Under the pieces are notes generated by a model that worked only from the letters and a program-made list of their open reading frames with translations, was not told the DNA's origin and did not search any database. Shown here piece by piece: positions 46,646 to 57,600 of a stretch of DNA of 64,000 nucleotides (the first letter of the stretch is position 1; every line of letters begins with the position of its first letter). This DNA comes from Flavobacterium tegetincola DSM 22377 (GTDB lineage Bacteria; Bacteroidota; Bacteroidia; Flavobacteriales; Flavobacteriaceae): positions 92,380 through 156,379 of the forward strand of contig NZ_KE384387.1 of the NCBI RefSeq assembly GCF_000425485.1. The letters run 5' to 3'. The position numbers and the translations under genes are program-made.

Positions 46646-47314
46646 TTACAAAGTTTGGTAACAGGGAGGACCGCGAAGCACACCATTTCTCAATATTGGG
46701 AAATCTAAATACGTGAAAGAAGTGTACCGCTTGTGCTTTACTATTTTTTGTATCTTAAATGCATCTTTGTTGTAAATACTACAAACTACAGCGTTAGTAT
46801 AATTTGAAGAATCACAGCTTGGAAGAAGTTGTTTTGATAAGATTGCTTCTCTCCATTTATCATATCTTCGATTCGATTTCGAGGTATAAACCGGAGCATT
46901 AATTTCTTTTTTTGACTGCTTTTGAATTCGTTCTACTGATTTATTGTCAATCTTAACGATTTCTTTACTAATTTTTGGATTAGACGTAATTTCATCCTTT
47001 TTTCGAGCAATTGATTTTTTTGTAATTCTACTGGATGCAAACAAGTTTTCTGCACCGTAAATAATTGTATTTGGAGCGATATAAAGTCCTGAAACCTCTT
47101 TTGATATATATAAGTTATCGACACCCGAGACTATGGCACCTCCAGAAATAAAAATCAATTTATCTTCGTTTTTCGAAGTTGAATTTGCATTTTTATCACC
47201 ATTTGCTGCTGTGGAAATGGGCCCAATGAAAATCATAGTAACCGTCAAAATAAAGAGCAAAAGTGATTTCGCCTTTATTAATGAATGAAGATTATTTATT
47301 TTTATTGATTTCAA
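46646..47314 (-). CDS. Cassette A leader protein with LRGPP tail
   Basis: The 222-residue exported protein is not a recognised family. It has an N-terminal hydrophobic signal (about 15-38) and two repeats of an I-Y-P-G-x-I-x-G-x-E-x-I-F type (SGGAIVSGVDNLYIS, IAPNTIIYGAENLFAS, about 55-95). A Lys-rich linker (about 95-150), a Cys-containing region and a C-terminus VLRGPPCYQTL complete it. The two-repeat N-part and the LRGPP end are shared with the first gene of cassettes B and C, whereas the middle diverges. It is probably periplasmic or surface-exposed and linked to the adhesin it precedes. Confidence 0.65.
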   Translation of the reverse strand: MKSIKINNLHSLIKAKSLLLFILTVTMIFIGPISTAANGDKNANSTSKNEDKLIFISGGAIVSGVDNLYISKEVSGLYIAPNTIIYGAENLFASSRITKKSIARKKDEITSNPKISKEIVKIDNKSVERIQKQSKKEINAPVYTSKSNRRYDKWREAILSKQLLPSCDSSNYTNAVVCSIYNKDAFKIQKIVKHKRYTSFTYLDFPILRNGVLRGPPCYQTL

Positions 47315-47993
47315 GGATGAAACTATTTACTATTGTTATCTAATTGAATGTATGTTGTCAAATTCTGGCTGCACAGGCACTGATGATGTTAAAAAATATT
47401 TATCAAGGCGATTACTTTACTAAATGATTCTGCACTACACAATGGTAAATTAGAAACGATTATACCTCGTTTTTCAGCAGAGTAAAAGTACATACAAAGA
47501 ATTAATTTTCAAGACTAAATTGTAGATTTTTAACTAAAAAATCACAGTTAACAATCAGCAAATCAATTTATTATGATTTTTAAGGAGATCGCACAAAACC
47601 GCTTAAACACTCATTTAACACGGTAGTGATTTGAAGGTGACCGAAAGTTCACCGAGAGGACACATGAAGAATTAGCATAGATTCTATTGTAAGAATATTT
47701 ATCACAAAAAAAATTTGTTATGTAATTTTATGATCAAATATTTTTATAACACAAAAGGGTAATTAATAACTATTTGCCTTAAAATAAAACATTTTTTTGA
47801 GCAAATTGTATCGTGAATTTTAAGCTATTTACGCATTTTACGCTGAATCTACATCAAATCTTATTTTTACGGAAGCGATAAAATTGATTTTCTGGCAACT
47901 TCCAATTATCAATTTCAAAGTAATTCCCACCCAAAAGCTCAACTTTAATATAATCTGTACTTACAAGTACGTTGGTAAGCAATTAATAAAAAA
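47315..47993. other. Long intergenic region upstream of cassette A
   Basis: About 680 bases without a plausible gene, very AT-rich. It holds ACCGCTTAAAC followed by TCATTTAA (47598-47618, 284 bases before the leader gene start), a sequence with counterparts upstream of cassettes B and C. It also holds a small hairpin GGTGA/TCACC at 47636-47653. The size suggests a regulated promoter region; no consensus promoter was identified. Confidence 0.45.
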
Positions 47994-48024
47994 AAGGCTG
48001 ATTTACAATTTGTAAAACAGCCTT
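47994..48024 (-). terminator. Cassette B terminator hairpin
   Basis: AAGGCTG (47994-48000) pairs with CAGCCTT (48018-48024), with TTTACA/TGTAAA inside; it lies 23 bases after the stop of the small gene and is flanked by an A-run. It has the same design as at 44024-44054. Confidence 0.8.
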
Positions 48025-48047
48025 CCAATTTAATTTTTTTTAAAAAT

Positions 48048-48560
48048 TTATGGTTTCCAAAATGTCCAAACGCTTCCGTTAAAAACGGCCAATTGGTGTG
48101 TCAAAGTATCATACGCCATTGTTCCTGCTTCTGGATTTTTAATGTTTAAATGTGGACTTTCCATCTTCGGTAAAATCATTGCCTTATCTGTATCTGAAAG
48201 CACTAAAATTCCTGGTGTAGGATCCGCTTTATTGCTTCCAATAATTACTTTGGCATTTCCGCTTTCAACCACATTGTCTTGTAAAGTTGTAACTACGGTA
48301 CCTGATTGTGTGCTTAAGTCACGCCATCCCGATGCATTTTTGACTTTTACTTTCTTGTCTGTCGTGTCAAAAATAATGGTTCCAGGAACGGCACCCGTCA
48401 CTGCAGCTGCAGAGTTGACCCACGGTAAGATGATACCTTTATTTGCTTCGCCAAATTCAAGACTTACATTTCCATTGGTTACTGCATTCTTGCCAATTGC
48501 TACTTGAGCAAAACTTAAACTAGAAATGGCTGTTAATGCTACGATAAATATTATTTTCAT
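48048..48560 (-). CDS. Cassette B small two-module exported protein
   Basis: The 170-residue paralog of the 44077 and 54020 products starts at MKIIFIVALTAISSLSFAQ (an upstream in-frame Met at 48590 would push the signal peptide inward). It has two modules (KGIILP...FDTTDKK...GWRDL and KAMILP...AYDTLTH...VWTFW) with the same linker. From about residue 85 to the end it is almost the same as its cassette A copy, including at DNA level, which points to recent duplication or gene conversion. It follows the large gene by 80 bases. Confidence 0.75.
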   Translation of the reverse strand: MKIIFIVALTAISSLSFAQVAIGKNAVTNGNVSLEFGEANKGIILPWVNSAAAVTGAVPGTIIFDTTDKKVKVKNASGWRDLSTQSGTVVTTLQDNVVESGNAKVIIGSNKADPTPGILVLSDTDKAMILPKMESPHLNIKNPEAGTMAYDTLTHQLAVFNGSVWTFWKP

Positions 48561-48640
48561 GCTATTATTTTTATGTTTTAGAAATTTCAAGTAGAATAGT
48601 TTATTTCTATTCTACTTGATCTCTATTATTTTTTTTAAAA

Positions 48641-51600
48641 TTATTCAGGACACGTTTGCGTTGTCATACAGAACCAAGCAAAATCAGTTCCGTTAGTGGT
48701 AGTGTACATTTTCAAACAATTGTTTGTAGTGTCATACACCATCATACCTTCGATTGGAGTTGTAATTACTAGCGTTACTCCATCTTGTGCAACAGGAACG
48801 TTGTTGGCAAATTTGACTCTATTGACTACAAATCCTTTTGTTTTTGCTTCAAGCGCAATCCATCCGCTTTTTCTTGCTTGTGGCCATGCACTTACCGCTC
48901 CTGCTCTATCTAAAGATGAAATTCCTACTGATGTATCCAAAGTAGCTCCTGCATTAGGATTTAAAATACCTGGCAAGTAACAAGCGGTAATAGTAATGGT
49001 TGTAAATGCTGTAGCACAATTTGACGGATTGATTTTGTCGCAAATTCTGTACTCCAATTCATAAATACCTGATGCCATTCCATTTGCGATGGTAACTGTA
49101 CCGTTGGTATTTAACGTAAATGCCGCTGGCCAAGTGCCGACTTTTGCTAATGTAACAGCCGTAGTTGTTGCCGAACCTGAAGCACCACCATTGTATGTGT
49201 CATTGGCTAATATTGACGTTGTCGTGTTTCCATCTCCGCTAAAATTAAAGTTATCCGCAACCGCATTAATAGCTGGTTTTGGAACCGTAATAGTTACGGT
49301 GTTGCTGTCGCAATTTGCGGTTGAATTTAAGGCACACAACTTATAAGAGATCGTGTATGTTCCTGCTGGTGTTCCCGCTGGAATTGAAACGTTTCCATTA
49401 CTTGAACTTAAAGTTGAAACCGGACCTGCATTAATTGATGTTGCTGCTGTAGTGATTGTGATGGTACTATTTGCACTTGTTGCACTTAATCCATTTACTT
49501 TATCATTTGCCAAAACATTTACTACATTACTTGCTCCGTTTATTCCTTGTGTTGTTGTAGATGTAAACGTATCCGCCAAAACTTTGATGCTTGGTGCTAC
49601 TACTACTGTTGCAACTGCTGGATCGCAATTGCTTGTATTGATTTTATCACATATTTGATAATTCAATGTATAAGTTGCGGGTGGGGTTCCTGCTGCTACA
49701 GTGATAACTCCCGTTGTAGTATTTAATGTTAGACCCGTTGGCACAACTCCTGTTGTACTTAAAGTCACGGTAGTTGCAGTTGCAGTTGCTCCATTGTACC
49801 TATCATTTCCAAATACCGAAGTTGTTGTACCTCCGTTTGATGTTGTATTTAAAGTATCATTCACTGCATCAATTGCTGGTGTAGGAACTGTAATAGTTAC
49901 GGTGTTGCTGTCGCAATTTGCGGTTGAATTTAAGGCACACAACTTATAAGAGATCGTGTATGTTCCTGCTGGTGTTCCCGCTGGAATTGAAACGTTTCCA
50001 TTACTTGAACTTAAAGTTGGAACCGGACCTGCATTAATTGATGTTGCTGCTGTAGTGATTGTGATGGTACTATTTGCACTTGTTGCACTTAATCCATTTA
50101 CTTTATCATTTGCCAAAACATTTACTACATTACTTGCTCCGTTTATTCCTTGTGTTGTTGTAGATGTAAACGTATCCGCCAAAACATTGATGCTTGGTGC
50201 TACAACTACTGTTGAAGTTACTGTAGAACAATTGTTTGAATTAATCTTGTCGCAAATTTTATACTGTACAGAATAGCTTGAAGGTGCTGTTCCTGCAGCT
50301 ACTGTGATTGTTCCATTCGCATTTAAAGTTAATCCTGTTGGCAATGTTCCTACCGCTGTAAGATTTACATTGTCTGTTGTTGCAGATTCACCGTTGAACG
50401 TGTCATTTGCCAATATTGATGTTGTTGTACTTCCTGCTGAACTGATATTGAACGTTTCAGTTATAGCATTAATAGCTGGTGTTGCTACTGTAATTGTTGC
50501 AGTTTCTGTATCACACGTTGTTGTTGCTACTTTACCACAGATTTTATAATTTATTGTATATGTTCCTGCTGGTGTTCCTGCCGGAATCGAAATTACACCT
50601 GTTGAAGTACTCAATGTTGGTACTGAAGCTCCTGAATAAGCTGGTACTGCTGCAGTTTGTAAAGTAATTGTAGTATTAGCAGTTGTTGCTGAAGCTCCAT
50701 TTAATTTATCATTGGTCAATATATTTCCTACGGTAGTAGCTCCTGCGATCGCTTGACTTGCGGTTGCTGAAAAACTATCTGCCACTGCTTGTATTGATGG
50801 AGCGACTACTACTGTTGAGGTTACAGTAGAACAATTGTTTGGATTAATCTTGTCGCAAATTTTATACTGTACAGAATAACTTGAAGGTGCAGTTCCTGCA
50901 GCTACTGTGATTGTTCCATTCGCATTTAAAGTTAATCCTGTTGGCCAAGTTCCCACTTGTGATGCAGTTGTATTGGTTGCATTTGCAGATCCTGCAGCGC
51001 CTCCATTGTAAGTGTCATTTGCAAAAACAGAAGCGCTAGTTCCTCCGTCTGCTGTTAAAGTAAACGAGTCGGCAACAGCATTAATTGCTGGTGTCGCTAC
51101 ATTAACAGTAAGATTAGCAGTTGCACAATTACTTGTTGAGCCATCAGGACAAATACTATAATTAATAATATATTGTCCTGCAGGTGTACCACTTGGAACA
51201 CTAACTCGACCATTGCCAGTATTTATACTTGGAACTGGTCCACCATTGATAGATGTTGCTGCGGTATTGACCGAGATATCGACATTGCTAATTGTAGCTG
51301 CAACTCCGTTGAACGTATCATTGGTTAATATAGAACCTATATTGGTATTTCCACTGACAGCTACGGTAGCGTTTGCTGCGAAAGTATCAGCTTTTGCGAC
51401 CAAGCAAGGGTTTATTGTGACTGTAATTTTAGTTGTGGGACTGTAACACAATCCATTTGTATCAAATATTGCTGCATAGTATAGTCCTGATTCTGAAATT
51501 GCTCCCGCTTCAGAAACTGTTAATTTATTATCATCGTTTGCTATCGTTTCACTGTGAAAAGTCAAAGATGTATTTGATGGTAAATTACTAGCAGTGATAG

Positions 51601-52630
51601 TAGTTAAACTGGTAGTTAAAGACGGACAACTGTTTGTTCTAGTTGTAGCTGATAATATAGGTGCAGTATTTCCTGCAAAACAAATACTAGGAATTTTAAT
51701 TACATGTTCCCCTAAAACTATAAGATCACCAGTAGTACTTGTTGTAATATTTAAGCTAGTTGAATTAGCAGTGAAAGGACCCGAAAGTACGTCTATATCT
51801 AAAGCTCCACCACTTGAACCGTTTGCAAAGCCAGTTGGATAATTTGGAAAGGCTGAGTCCGAGGTAAGACATGATTCACCAGCGATAGTGGAATCCCCTT
51901 GCAAAAATACAGACGTCAAATTACCCGTTCTCTCAGCAACTGTTCCAGTAGGTACTTTGTATCCACTTACCGTCGTTACATTAGTAGTCTGATAAATACT
52001 TTTAAAACCATCATATAAGTAAATTTTCTGAGCTGGACTTGATGCATTAGTATACACTACTGTTAATGTCCAAGCTCTAACATTAGCCAGTGCTGCACCA
52101 CATACTGTAGGGTGAGCACCTGTGACATCTATGGTATACGTACCAGAGGGATTAGTAAATCCTTGCATTATAGAGGTTACATCTGCCTTTTTGGACTCGT
52201 ACCATAGTGAACCAATAGTACCTATTTGACTCCATGCTGGTCTAGCGGTTGCATTTAAAGATTGTGCAACTCCAGAGGGACCTTGAAATGTTATATTGCC
52301 TAAAGGCTGATAAGTGCTGGACGATCGGACCGCAGCATTGTAGGTATTCCTCACCATGCCGTACCAATGTACATAAGCCTTAACTACGGTAGCACCAGCA
52401 GGTAATGTTAAGGTTCGTGAAGATGCAGCATCATTACCGCAAATACCATTGCCAGAAGCTTCAGTGATCTCGGAATTACCAATGACTGTATAGTCAAATT
52501 TACCTGATATTGTATAATAATTAGCAAAATCGGTATTAGCTGAATTCTGTGCTAATAAATTACTACCGAACATAAAAATTGCAGCAATAGTGAAAGCCAA
52601 TGAAATTGACCTTTTCTTTAATTGTATCAT
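48641..52630 (-). CDS. Cassette B large Ig-repeat adhesin-like protein
   Basis: The chosen start MIQLKKRSISLAF gives 1329 residues and a proper signal peptide (to LLAQ, about 28); an upstream Met at 52771 is less likely. The head (about 30-330) has TLPAGATVVKAYVHWYGM and SGGALDIDVL, resembling DUF3344-like heads of secreted Bacteroidota proteins. A Cys-rich bridge follows. About eight Ig/cadherin-like repeats come next (about 410-1210), each with an ADxFxxxxxxxxxSxxxNDxxNG start and a GTxxGxYxxxYxIC end. The last ~115 residues are the shared block ending CMTTQTCPE. No T9SS type A or B signal is visible. Confidence 0.8.
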   Translation of the reverse strand: MIQLKKRSISLAFTIAAIFMFGSNLLAQNSANTDFANYYTISGKFDYTVIGNSEITEASGNGICGNDAASSRTLTLPAGATVVKAYVHWYGMVRNTYNAAVRSSSTYQPLGNITFQGPSGVAQSLNATARPAWSQIGTIGSLWYESKKADVTSIMQGFTNPSGTYTIDVTGAHPTVCGAALANVRAWTLTVVYTNASSPAQKIYLYDGFKSIYQTTNVTTVSGYKVPTGTVAERTGNLTSVFLQGDSTIAGESCLTSDSAFPNYPTGFANGSSGGALDIDVLSGPFTANSTSLNITTSTTGDLIVLGEHVIKIPSICFAGNTAPILSATTRTNSCPSLTTSLTTITASNLPSNTSLTFHSETIANDDNKLTVSEAGAISESGLYYAAIFDTNGLCYSPTTKITVTINPCLVAKADTFAANATVAVSGNTNIGSILTNDTFNGVAATISNVDISVNTAATSINGGPVPSINTGNGRVSVPSGTPAGQYIINYSICPDGSTSNCATANLTVNVATPAINAVADSFTLTADGGTSASVFANDTYNGGAAGSANATNTTASQVGTWPTGLTLNANGTITVAAGTAPSSYSVQYKICDKINPNNCSTVTSTVVVAPSIQAVADSFSATASQAIAGATTVGNILTNDKLNGASATTANTTITLQTAAVPAYSGASVPTLSTSTGVISIPAGTPAGTYTINYKICGKVATTTCDTETATITVATPAINAITETFNISSAGSTTTSILANDTFNGESATTDNVNLTAVGTLPTGLTLNANGTITVAAGTAPSSYSVQYKICDKINSNNCSTVTSTVVVAPSINVLADTFTSTTTQGINGASNVVNVLANDKVNGLSATSANSTITITTAATSINAGPVPTLSSSNGNVSIPAGTPAGTYTISYKLCALNSTANCDSNTVTITVPTPAIDAVNDTLNTTSNGGTTTSVFGNDRYNGATATATTVTLSTTGVVPTGLTLNTTTGVITVAAGTPPATYTLNYQICDKINTSNCDPAVATVVVAPSIKVLADTFTSTTTQGINGASNVVNVLANDKVNGLSATSANSTITITTAATSINAGPVSTLSSSNGNVSIPAGTPAGTYTISYKLCALNSTANCDSNTVTITVPKPAINAVADNFNFSGDGNTTTSILANDTYNGGASGSATTTAVTLAKVGTWPAAFTLNTNGTVTIANGMASGIYELEYRICDKINPSNCATAFTTITITACYLPGILNPNAGATLDTSVGISSLDRAGAVSAWPQARKSGWIALEAKTKGFVVNRVKFANNVPVAQDGVTLVITTPIEGMMVYDTTNNCLKMYTTTNGTDFAWFCMTTQTCPE
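49287..49600. repeat. 314-base internal repeat, copy 1
   Basis: This stretch inside the cassette B large gene is nearly identical (only a few substitutions) to 49890-50203. The offset of 603 bases equals 201 codons, or one pair of Ig-like repeats. Confidence 0.9.
49890..50203. repeat. 314-base internal repeat, copy 2
   Basis: Second copy of the repeat at 49287-49600. Differences seen include GTTGGAACC versus GTTGAAACC and AAAACATTG versus AAAACTTTG. It implies a recent in-frame duplication and a site for repeat-number change. Confidence 0.9.
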
Positions 52631-52839
52631 TCTTTTAGATATTTTTTTTTGTAATTCACATAATGAAATTGCTTCATTTACAAACTGTAAAATAATGCCA
52701 AGTGAATTGTTGATTTTGAACGAACTTCGAGAAATAGACCTTGACAATACATACATTTTCAAAATCATCAAAACCTTTTAATAGTTCGATCTTAAGAGGT
52801 ATTACTAACAAATTGCAACCTAGATTGGTTTCTTACAAT
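52631..52839. other. Cassette B spacer between leader gene and large gene
   Basis: 209 bases without an ORF on the minus strand apart from the in-frame extension of the large gene. Two adjoining small hairpins (AATGAA/TTCATT at 52662-52678 and TTTACA/TGTAAA at 52677-52691) would lie in the leader just before the chosen start. Confidence 0.4.
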
Positions 52840-53559
52840 TTAAACAAGTGGCTGAGGTGGCCCTCGAAGTGATAAACTATTTAATTTGTAGAATTGTAAT
52901 TTTTTTACCGTACTTTCAATTTTTTCAAGTGGCAGCTCATAAGTTTGAATAGGGATTATTTCATCTATTTCACTTAATTTGTTTGCAAAATTACTAACGT
53001 GATAACTACCAGACCCTACTACTTGAAATGCTTTGAATTTTTCAAATCTCAGCGATTGTTCTTCTTGTGATGAAGTAAAGAAAGTAGCGAGAACCTTCGC
53101 GTTAGCAGCATCTCCTCTATCATTTAAAAGTTGCTCTCTCTTCGACTCCTTTTTGTCAAAACTTCTTTCTTGAACAAATGCAATTTCATTCTCATTTGAG
53201 TCCGACTCCACTTTCGTATCCTCAACGATAGCTACTACTATTGCATTATTTATAACCCCTGCACCATAAATTTGAGTTCCCGGAGTGATGTAAATAATTT
53301 GCTCTGCTTTTTTTATAAAAATATGTTCAGCGCCCGAAATAACAGTATTTGCAGAATAATAAAATACATCATGACTTTCTTGAGGTGGAATATGGGAATT
53401 GATCACTATGGAAGCAGCCACAGAAGGAGATAAAAAAAGCATTAAAAACAGCATTGCAGCACTGATCAGAAACTGATTCGTTATTTTTAAAGACGCTTTT
53501 TGATTGTAAAATTTTTTCTTCAAGTACTGAGGCTTTTTGAACACTTTTATAAAGCCCAT
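52840..53559 (-). CDS. Cassette B leader protein with LRGPP tail
   Basis: The 239-residue exported protein has a long basic N-terminus, a hydrophobic segment (about 31-52) and the two-repeat region (YYSANTVISGAEHIFIKKA, YITPGTQIYGAGVINN, about 67-107). A charged middle rich in Glu and Lys follows, and it ends with LQFYKLNSLSLRGPPQPLV. It matches the cassette A and C leader proteins at both ends only. The N-region before the hydrophobic core is unusually long (about 30 residues) for a signal peptide. Confidence 0.65.
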   Translation of the reverse strand: MGFIKVFKKPQYLKKKFYNQKASLKITNQFLISAAMLFLMLFLSPSVAASIVINSHIPPQESHDVFYYSANTVISGAEHIFIKKAEQIIYITPGTQIYGAGVINNAIVVAIVEDTKVESDSNENEIAFVQERSFDKKESKREQLLNDRGDAANAKVLATFFTSSQEEQSLRFEKFKAFQVVGSGSYHVSNFANKLSEIDEIIPIQTYELPLEKIESTVKKLQFYKLNSLSLRGPPQPLV

Positions 53560-53965
53560 GACTCATGGACTGTGAAAATTTATTGCTATTTAAATACTAC
53601 CTATGATTTAAGGGTTAAGTGAAATTTAAAACTGACCCTAAAAAAACTGTCAAGTGCATTTTTTTTTGACGATACAAATTTACAACTAAATCTTATGTTT
53701 TTGTTAAAACTTGCATTTTATTTTCTCTTAAGTAACTGAAAAACACGCATTTAACCTTTGTTTAACGATGGCGAAAAAACCGAAAAAGCAACCAATTTAA
53801 CCGTTCAAGCAGCAGAAACTACCGCTTAAACTTTAATTTCAACCACACTTTAAATAAAAATTTACGGCAATTAATTGTCTCTAAATGGATCAAATTTTAG
53901 ATTAGATTGGTTTTTATAAGGACAATTATCCAAATTCGGTGATAAATCTTATTTAAAAGGAAAAA
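53560..53965. other. Intergenic region upstream of cassette B
   Basis: About 400 AT-rich bases without a gene. ACCGCTTAAACTTTAATTTC at 53821 (262 bases before the leader gene start) resembles the words upstream of cassettes A and C. TAAATTTG on the minus strand (53682-53675) fits a -7 box, but no TTG is correctly placed. Confidence 0.4.
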
Positions 53966-53998
53966 AAAAGCTGCTTTACAATTTGTAAAACAGCTTTT
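53966..53998 (-). terminator. Cassette C terminator hairpin
   Basis: AAAAGCTG (53966-53973) pairs with CAGCTTTT (53991-53998), with TTTACA/TGTAAA inside. It is 21 bases after the small gene's stop and is a variant of the cassette A and B hairpins. Confidence 0.8.
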
Positions 53999-54019
53999 AA
54001 AACTTCAATTAATTTTAAT

Positions 54020-54532
54020 TTATGGCTTCCAAAATGTCCATACACTTCCGTTGAACACTGCCAATTGGTGTGTCAATGTATCATACGCCATTGTTCCTGC
54101 CTCTGGATTTTTAATATTTAAATGTGGACTTTCCATCTTGGGCAAGATCATTGCCTTATCTGTGTCTGAAAGCACTAAAATTCCTGGTGTAGGATCCGTT
54201 TTATTGCTTCCAATAATTACTTTGGCATTTCCGCTTTCAACTACATTGTCTTGCAAAGTTGTAACTACGGCGCCTGATTGTGTGCTTAAGTCGCGCCATC
54301 CCAATGCATTTTTCATCTTCACTTTCTTATCCGTCACATCAAAAATGATTGTTCCAGGAACTGCACCCGTAACTGCTGCTGCAGAATTGACCCACGGTAA
54401 GATAATTCCTTTGTTAGCTTCGCCAAATTCAAGACTTACACTTGCATTGGAAACCAAACTTTTTCCGATAGCTACTTGCGCAAAACTTCCGGAAGAAACG
54501 ACCGTTAATGCTATTATAAATATTTTTTTCAT
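54020..54532 (-). CDS. Cassette C small two-module exported protein
   Basis: The 170-residue paralog of the cassette A and B small proteins has a signal peptide (MKKIFIIALTVVSSGSFAQ) and modules at about 33-82 and 118-168. Most differences lie in the first 85 residues (SLVSNASVSLEF, FDVTDKKVKMKNALGW). The second module is again practically unchanged, ending FNGSVWTFWKP. It follows the large gene by 79 bases. Confidence 0.75.
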   Translation of the reverse strand: MKKIFIIALTVVSSGSFAQVAIGKSLVSNASVSLEFGEANKGIILPWVNSAAAVTGAVPGTIIFDVTDKKVKMKNALGWRDLSTQSGAVVTTLQDNVVESGNAKVIIGSNKTDPTPGILVLSDTDKAMILPKMESPHLNIKNPEAGTMAYDTLTHQLAVFNGSVWTFWKP

Positions 54533-54611
54533 ACTACTTTATTTATATATTTAGAGAATCAAAATAGTATAGAACAACTCCATTCTATTATATCTCAGTT
54601 GTTTTTTTAAA

Positions 54612-57600
54612 TTATTCTGGACACGTTTGAGTGGTCATACAGAACCATGCAAAATCAGTTCCGTTGAGGGTAGTGTACATTTTCAAACAATTATTTGTAG
54701 TATCGTACACCATCATACCTTCAATTGGAGTTGTAATTACTAGCGTTACTCCATCTTGTGCAACAGGAACGTTATTGGTAAATTTCACTCTATTCAGTAC
54801 AAAGCCTTTTGTTTTTGCTTCAATAGCAATCCATCCGCTTTTTCTAGCTTGTGGCCACGCACTTGCCGCTCCTGCTCTATCTAAAGATGAAATCCCTACA
54901 GAAGTGTCAAGTGTGCTTCCTGCGTTAGGATTAAGTGAACCTGGTAAGTAACATGCGGTAATTGTAATTGTTGCAAATGCTGTAGAACAATTCAACGGAT
55001 TTAATTGGTCGCAGATCCTATATTCCAATGGATAAATTCCTGAAACAGTTCCGTCTGCTACCGTAATTGTACCGTTTGCATTTAGTGTAAATCCGCTTGG
55101 CCACGTATTTACTTTAGTCAATGTAATAACTGTGGTTGTTGCCGAACCTGGAGCGCCACCATTGTACTTGTCATTCGCTAAAATTGAAGTAGTCGTATTT
55201 CCATTACCATTAAGGGTAAACGTATCTGTAACAGCAACAATTGCAGGTGGTGAAACTACAATTGTGACAGTATCAATGTCGCATGGTGTTCCCGTAAATT
55301 TTTCACAAATTTTATAGACTATAGTATATGATCCTGCAGGTGTTCCTGCCGCTATAGCAACTGCACCAGTACTTGTATTTAAAGTTGGAACTGGCTTTCC
55401 TATAATAATAGCCGCGGCAGGTGTAGTAACTGATATAGTAACATTTGATGTCGTTGCTGTTCCAGCTGTCGTACTATTAAATGTATCATTATTCAGAACA
55501 TTTCCAATACTTGTTGAGCCCATAACAGCTATATTCCCTGATGCTGTAAAACTATCAGCAACCGCAGTTATGCAACTCGGTATTGTAACAGTCACTTTTG
55601 CAGAAGCTGAACTGTAACAGTTACCAGCAGCGTCAAAATAAAATGCATAATAATCTCCCGAAACTGTAGCTAATGAATTTGCAATTGCAGCACCTGTGCG
55701 AGCCGTATTATTGTACCAGACCAAAGTCGCACCTGGAGGTACAGCTCCAGAATGTGCATTGTTTAATTGGTATCCAGGATTAGCTCCTGATTCATTACAT
55801 AAACCGGTAACGCTTATAGCATTTCCCGCAGCTGGGTTTACTTTTGCAAATGCGGCATTATTATTAAGATTTGTTTCTGGTTTTGAAGTAGAAATTGTTG
55901 CAACGTTGGTATAGTTCGTACTTGCATTAACTGTTGCAACAATTGTTAAGGTCCGTGGAGATCCATTGACCAAGTTTCCAATTGACCAATTAGGATTATT
56001 CCACGTTCCTATTGACGGTGTTGCAGACACTAAAGTATATCCTGCAGGTAAAACATCATTCACTATTACATCTGTAGCAGTAGAACCAGCAGTTAAATTG
56101 CTAGCCACAATCGTAAATGTTACATTTGAACCAATTGCTGGTGTTGCATTGTTTACTGTTTTAGTCAGCGTTACATCAGCACATAAGAGCGTACTGGTTG
56201 CAGATATTGTTTTCTGATCAGAATAACCCCAAGTATTAATGGTGCGTTCATCTCCAAAATTTGAAGCAACTGACCAAGCGTGAGAAGGAGCAGACAATCC
56301 TGTTGTTGAATTATTTGTTCCTGATGCAATAGTTGAATCATCCCAAAATAAATTAGAAACAATTGATCCTGCCGGTGCTATTGCTGTTACATTAATACCT
56401 CCTACATTACCTTCAATGTCAACTACAGGAATATTAAATCGGTCTGAAAACGATGAAAGTTGAAAATTTAGTGCTGTAGTTGTAGGAATTAACGTTCCAG
56501 CGCCATCTTTACCATCCCATACAATTTGCTTGCTACCTACTGTCAAATCAAAAAGCGAAATAACTCTGCTAACAATTCCTGATCCAGAAATAACAATGCG
56601 ATGATCTCCAGCTTCCATTACATTAAAATTAATATTAAATGGTGCAACATTGCACGCCCCAACAGGACTAATTAATGGACTAGCAAACGTTGGTGCAGCA
56701 GCAGTACTATTATTATAAGGAAAAATAGTTGCATCAGGTGCATTAAGAAATATATTGAAGCCACCTGCTAGAGTGGGGTCAGTGTTATCAACTGATTTTC
56801 TATCCACCGAAAAGTCTCCACTATTCTCAACCCCATAATTATTTGCTCCAACAGTGTATGCAAGTGGAACAATATTGGGGAAATCTAATTTTAAGACATT
56901 TAATTTATCTGTATAAACATAGAATGATGGAGTCCCAACTGACGTTGTAGCAGAAGTAAAGTATCTAGGAATAGTACTGTTATTAGCAGTAGTTGTAGCC
57001 AAACCCCATTTTGTAGCAAAAACTCTTCCGGGCAATAAAGCAGAAGACGTAGCTACAGAAAAATCAAATAAAGGCGATACTGCACGCGTACCTGCTATTT
57101 GCGTAGAGTTCGTTGTACTCGTCCCTCTCCAATACTCAATCACGTAAACGTCATTTTTATTGGGCGTAAAAATCAGTGGGCTATATCCTGAAGTATTGAA
57201 ACTGCCAATTCTTGGACCCGCCACTGCTTGAGCATACGAATTAATTTGCCCTGCAGAATTTGCTGCTCTGGGTAGTAAGGTAGGATTAACAACAACGGTT
57301 CCTTCTGAATCTAAGATTCTGCAGTACATAAATTCGTTCTGTGTTGAATAATTTAAAACATTGCTTCCTCCAGGTGTATTTGATGTATAATTAGTCCAAC
57401 TGAATCCGAAATAAAATTTCTCCGTATTGAAATTACTAATCGTAAATTTAACCTGATTTTCTTCTGGAGCATTAAAATAAGATCCGTGATTTGAAATAGG
57501 ATTGTAGAAAAGACCTGACAATTTACTTATATCTGGAGACATTTGCTTTGTCCCTTCTTGAGCAAAAACTGTAAGCGGAAGTACGAGTAAAAGCGTATAA

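Noticed and set aside
47315..47993. Small genes or tRNA in the long gap upstream of cassette A
   Set aside because: All frames are interrupted within a few dozen codons and no cloverleaf or TTC-loop signature (GGTTCRANYCC) was found.
49287..50203. CRISPR array or tandem non-coding repeats
   Set aside because: Copies are 314 bases long, 603 bases apart, and lie in frame inside a secreted repeat protein.
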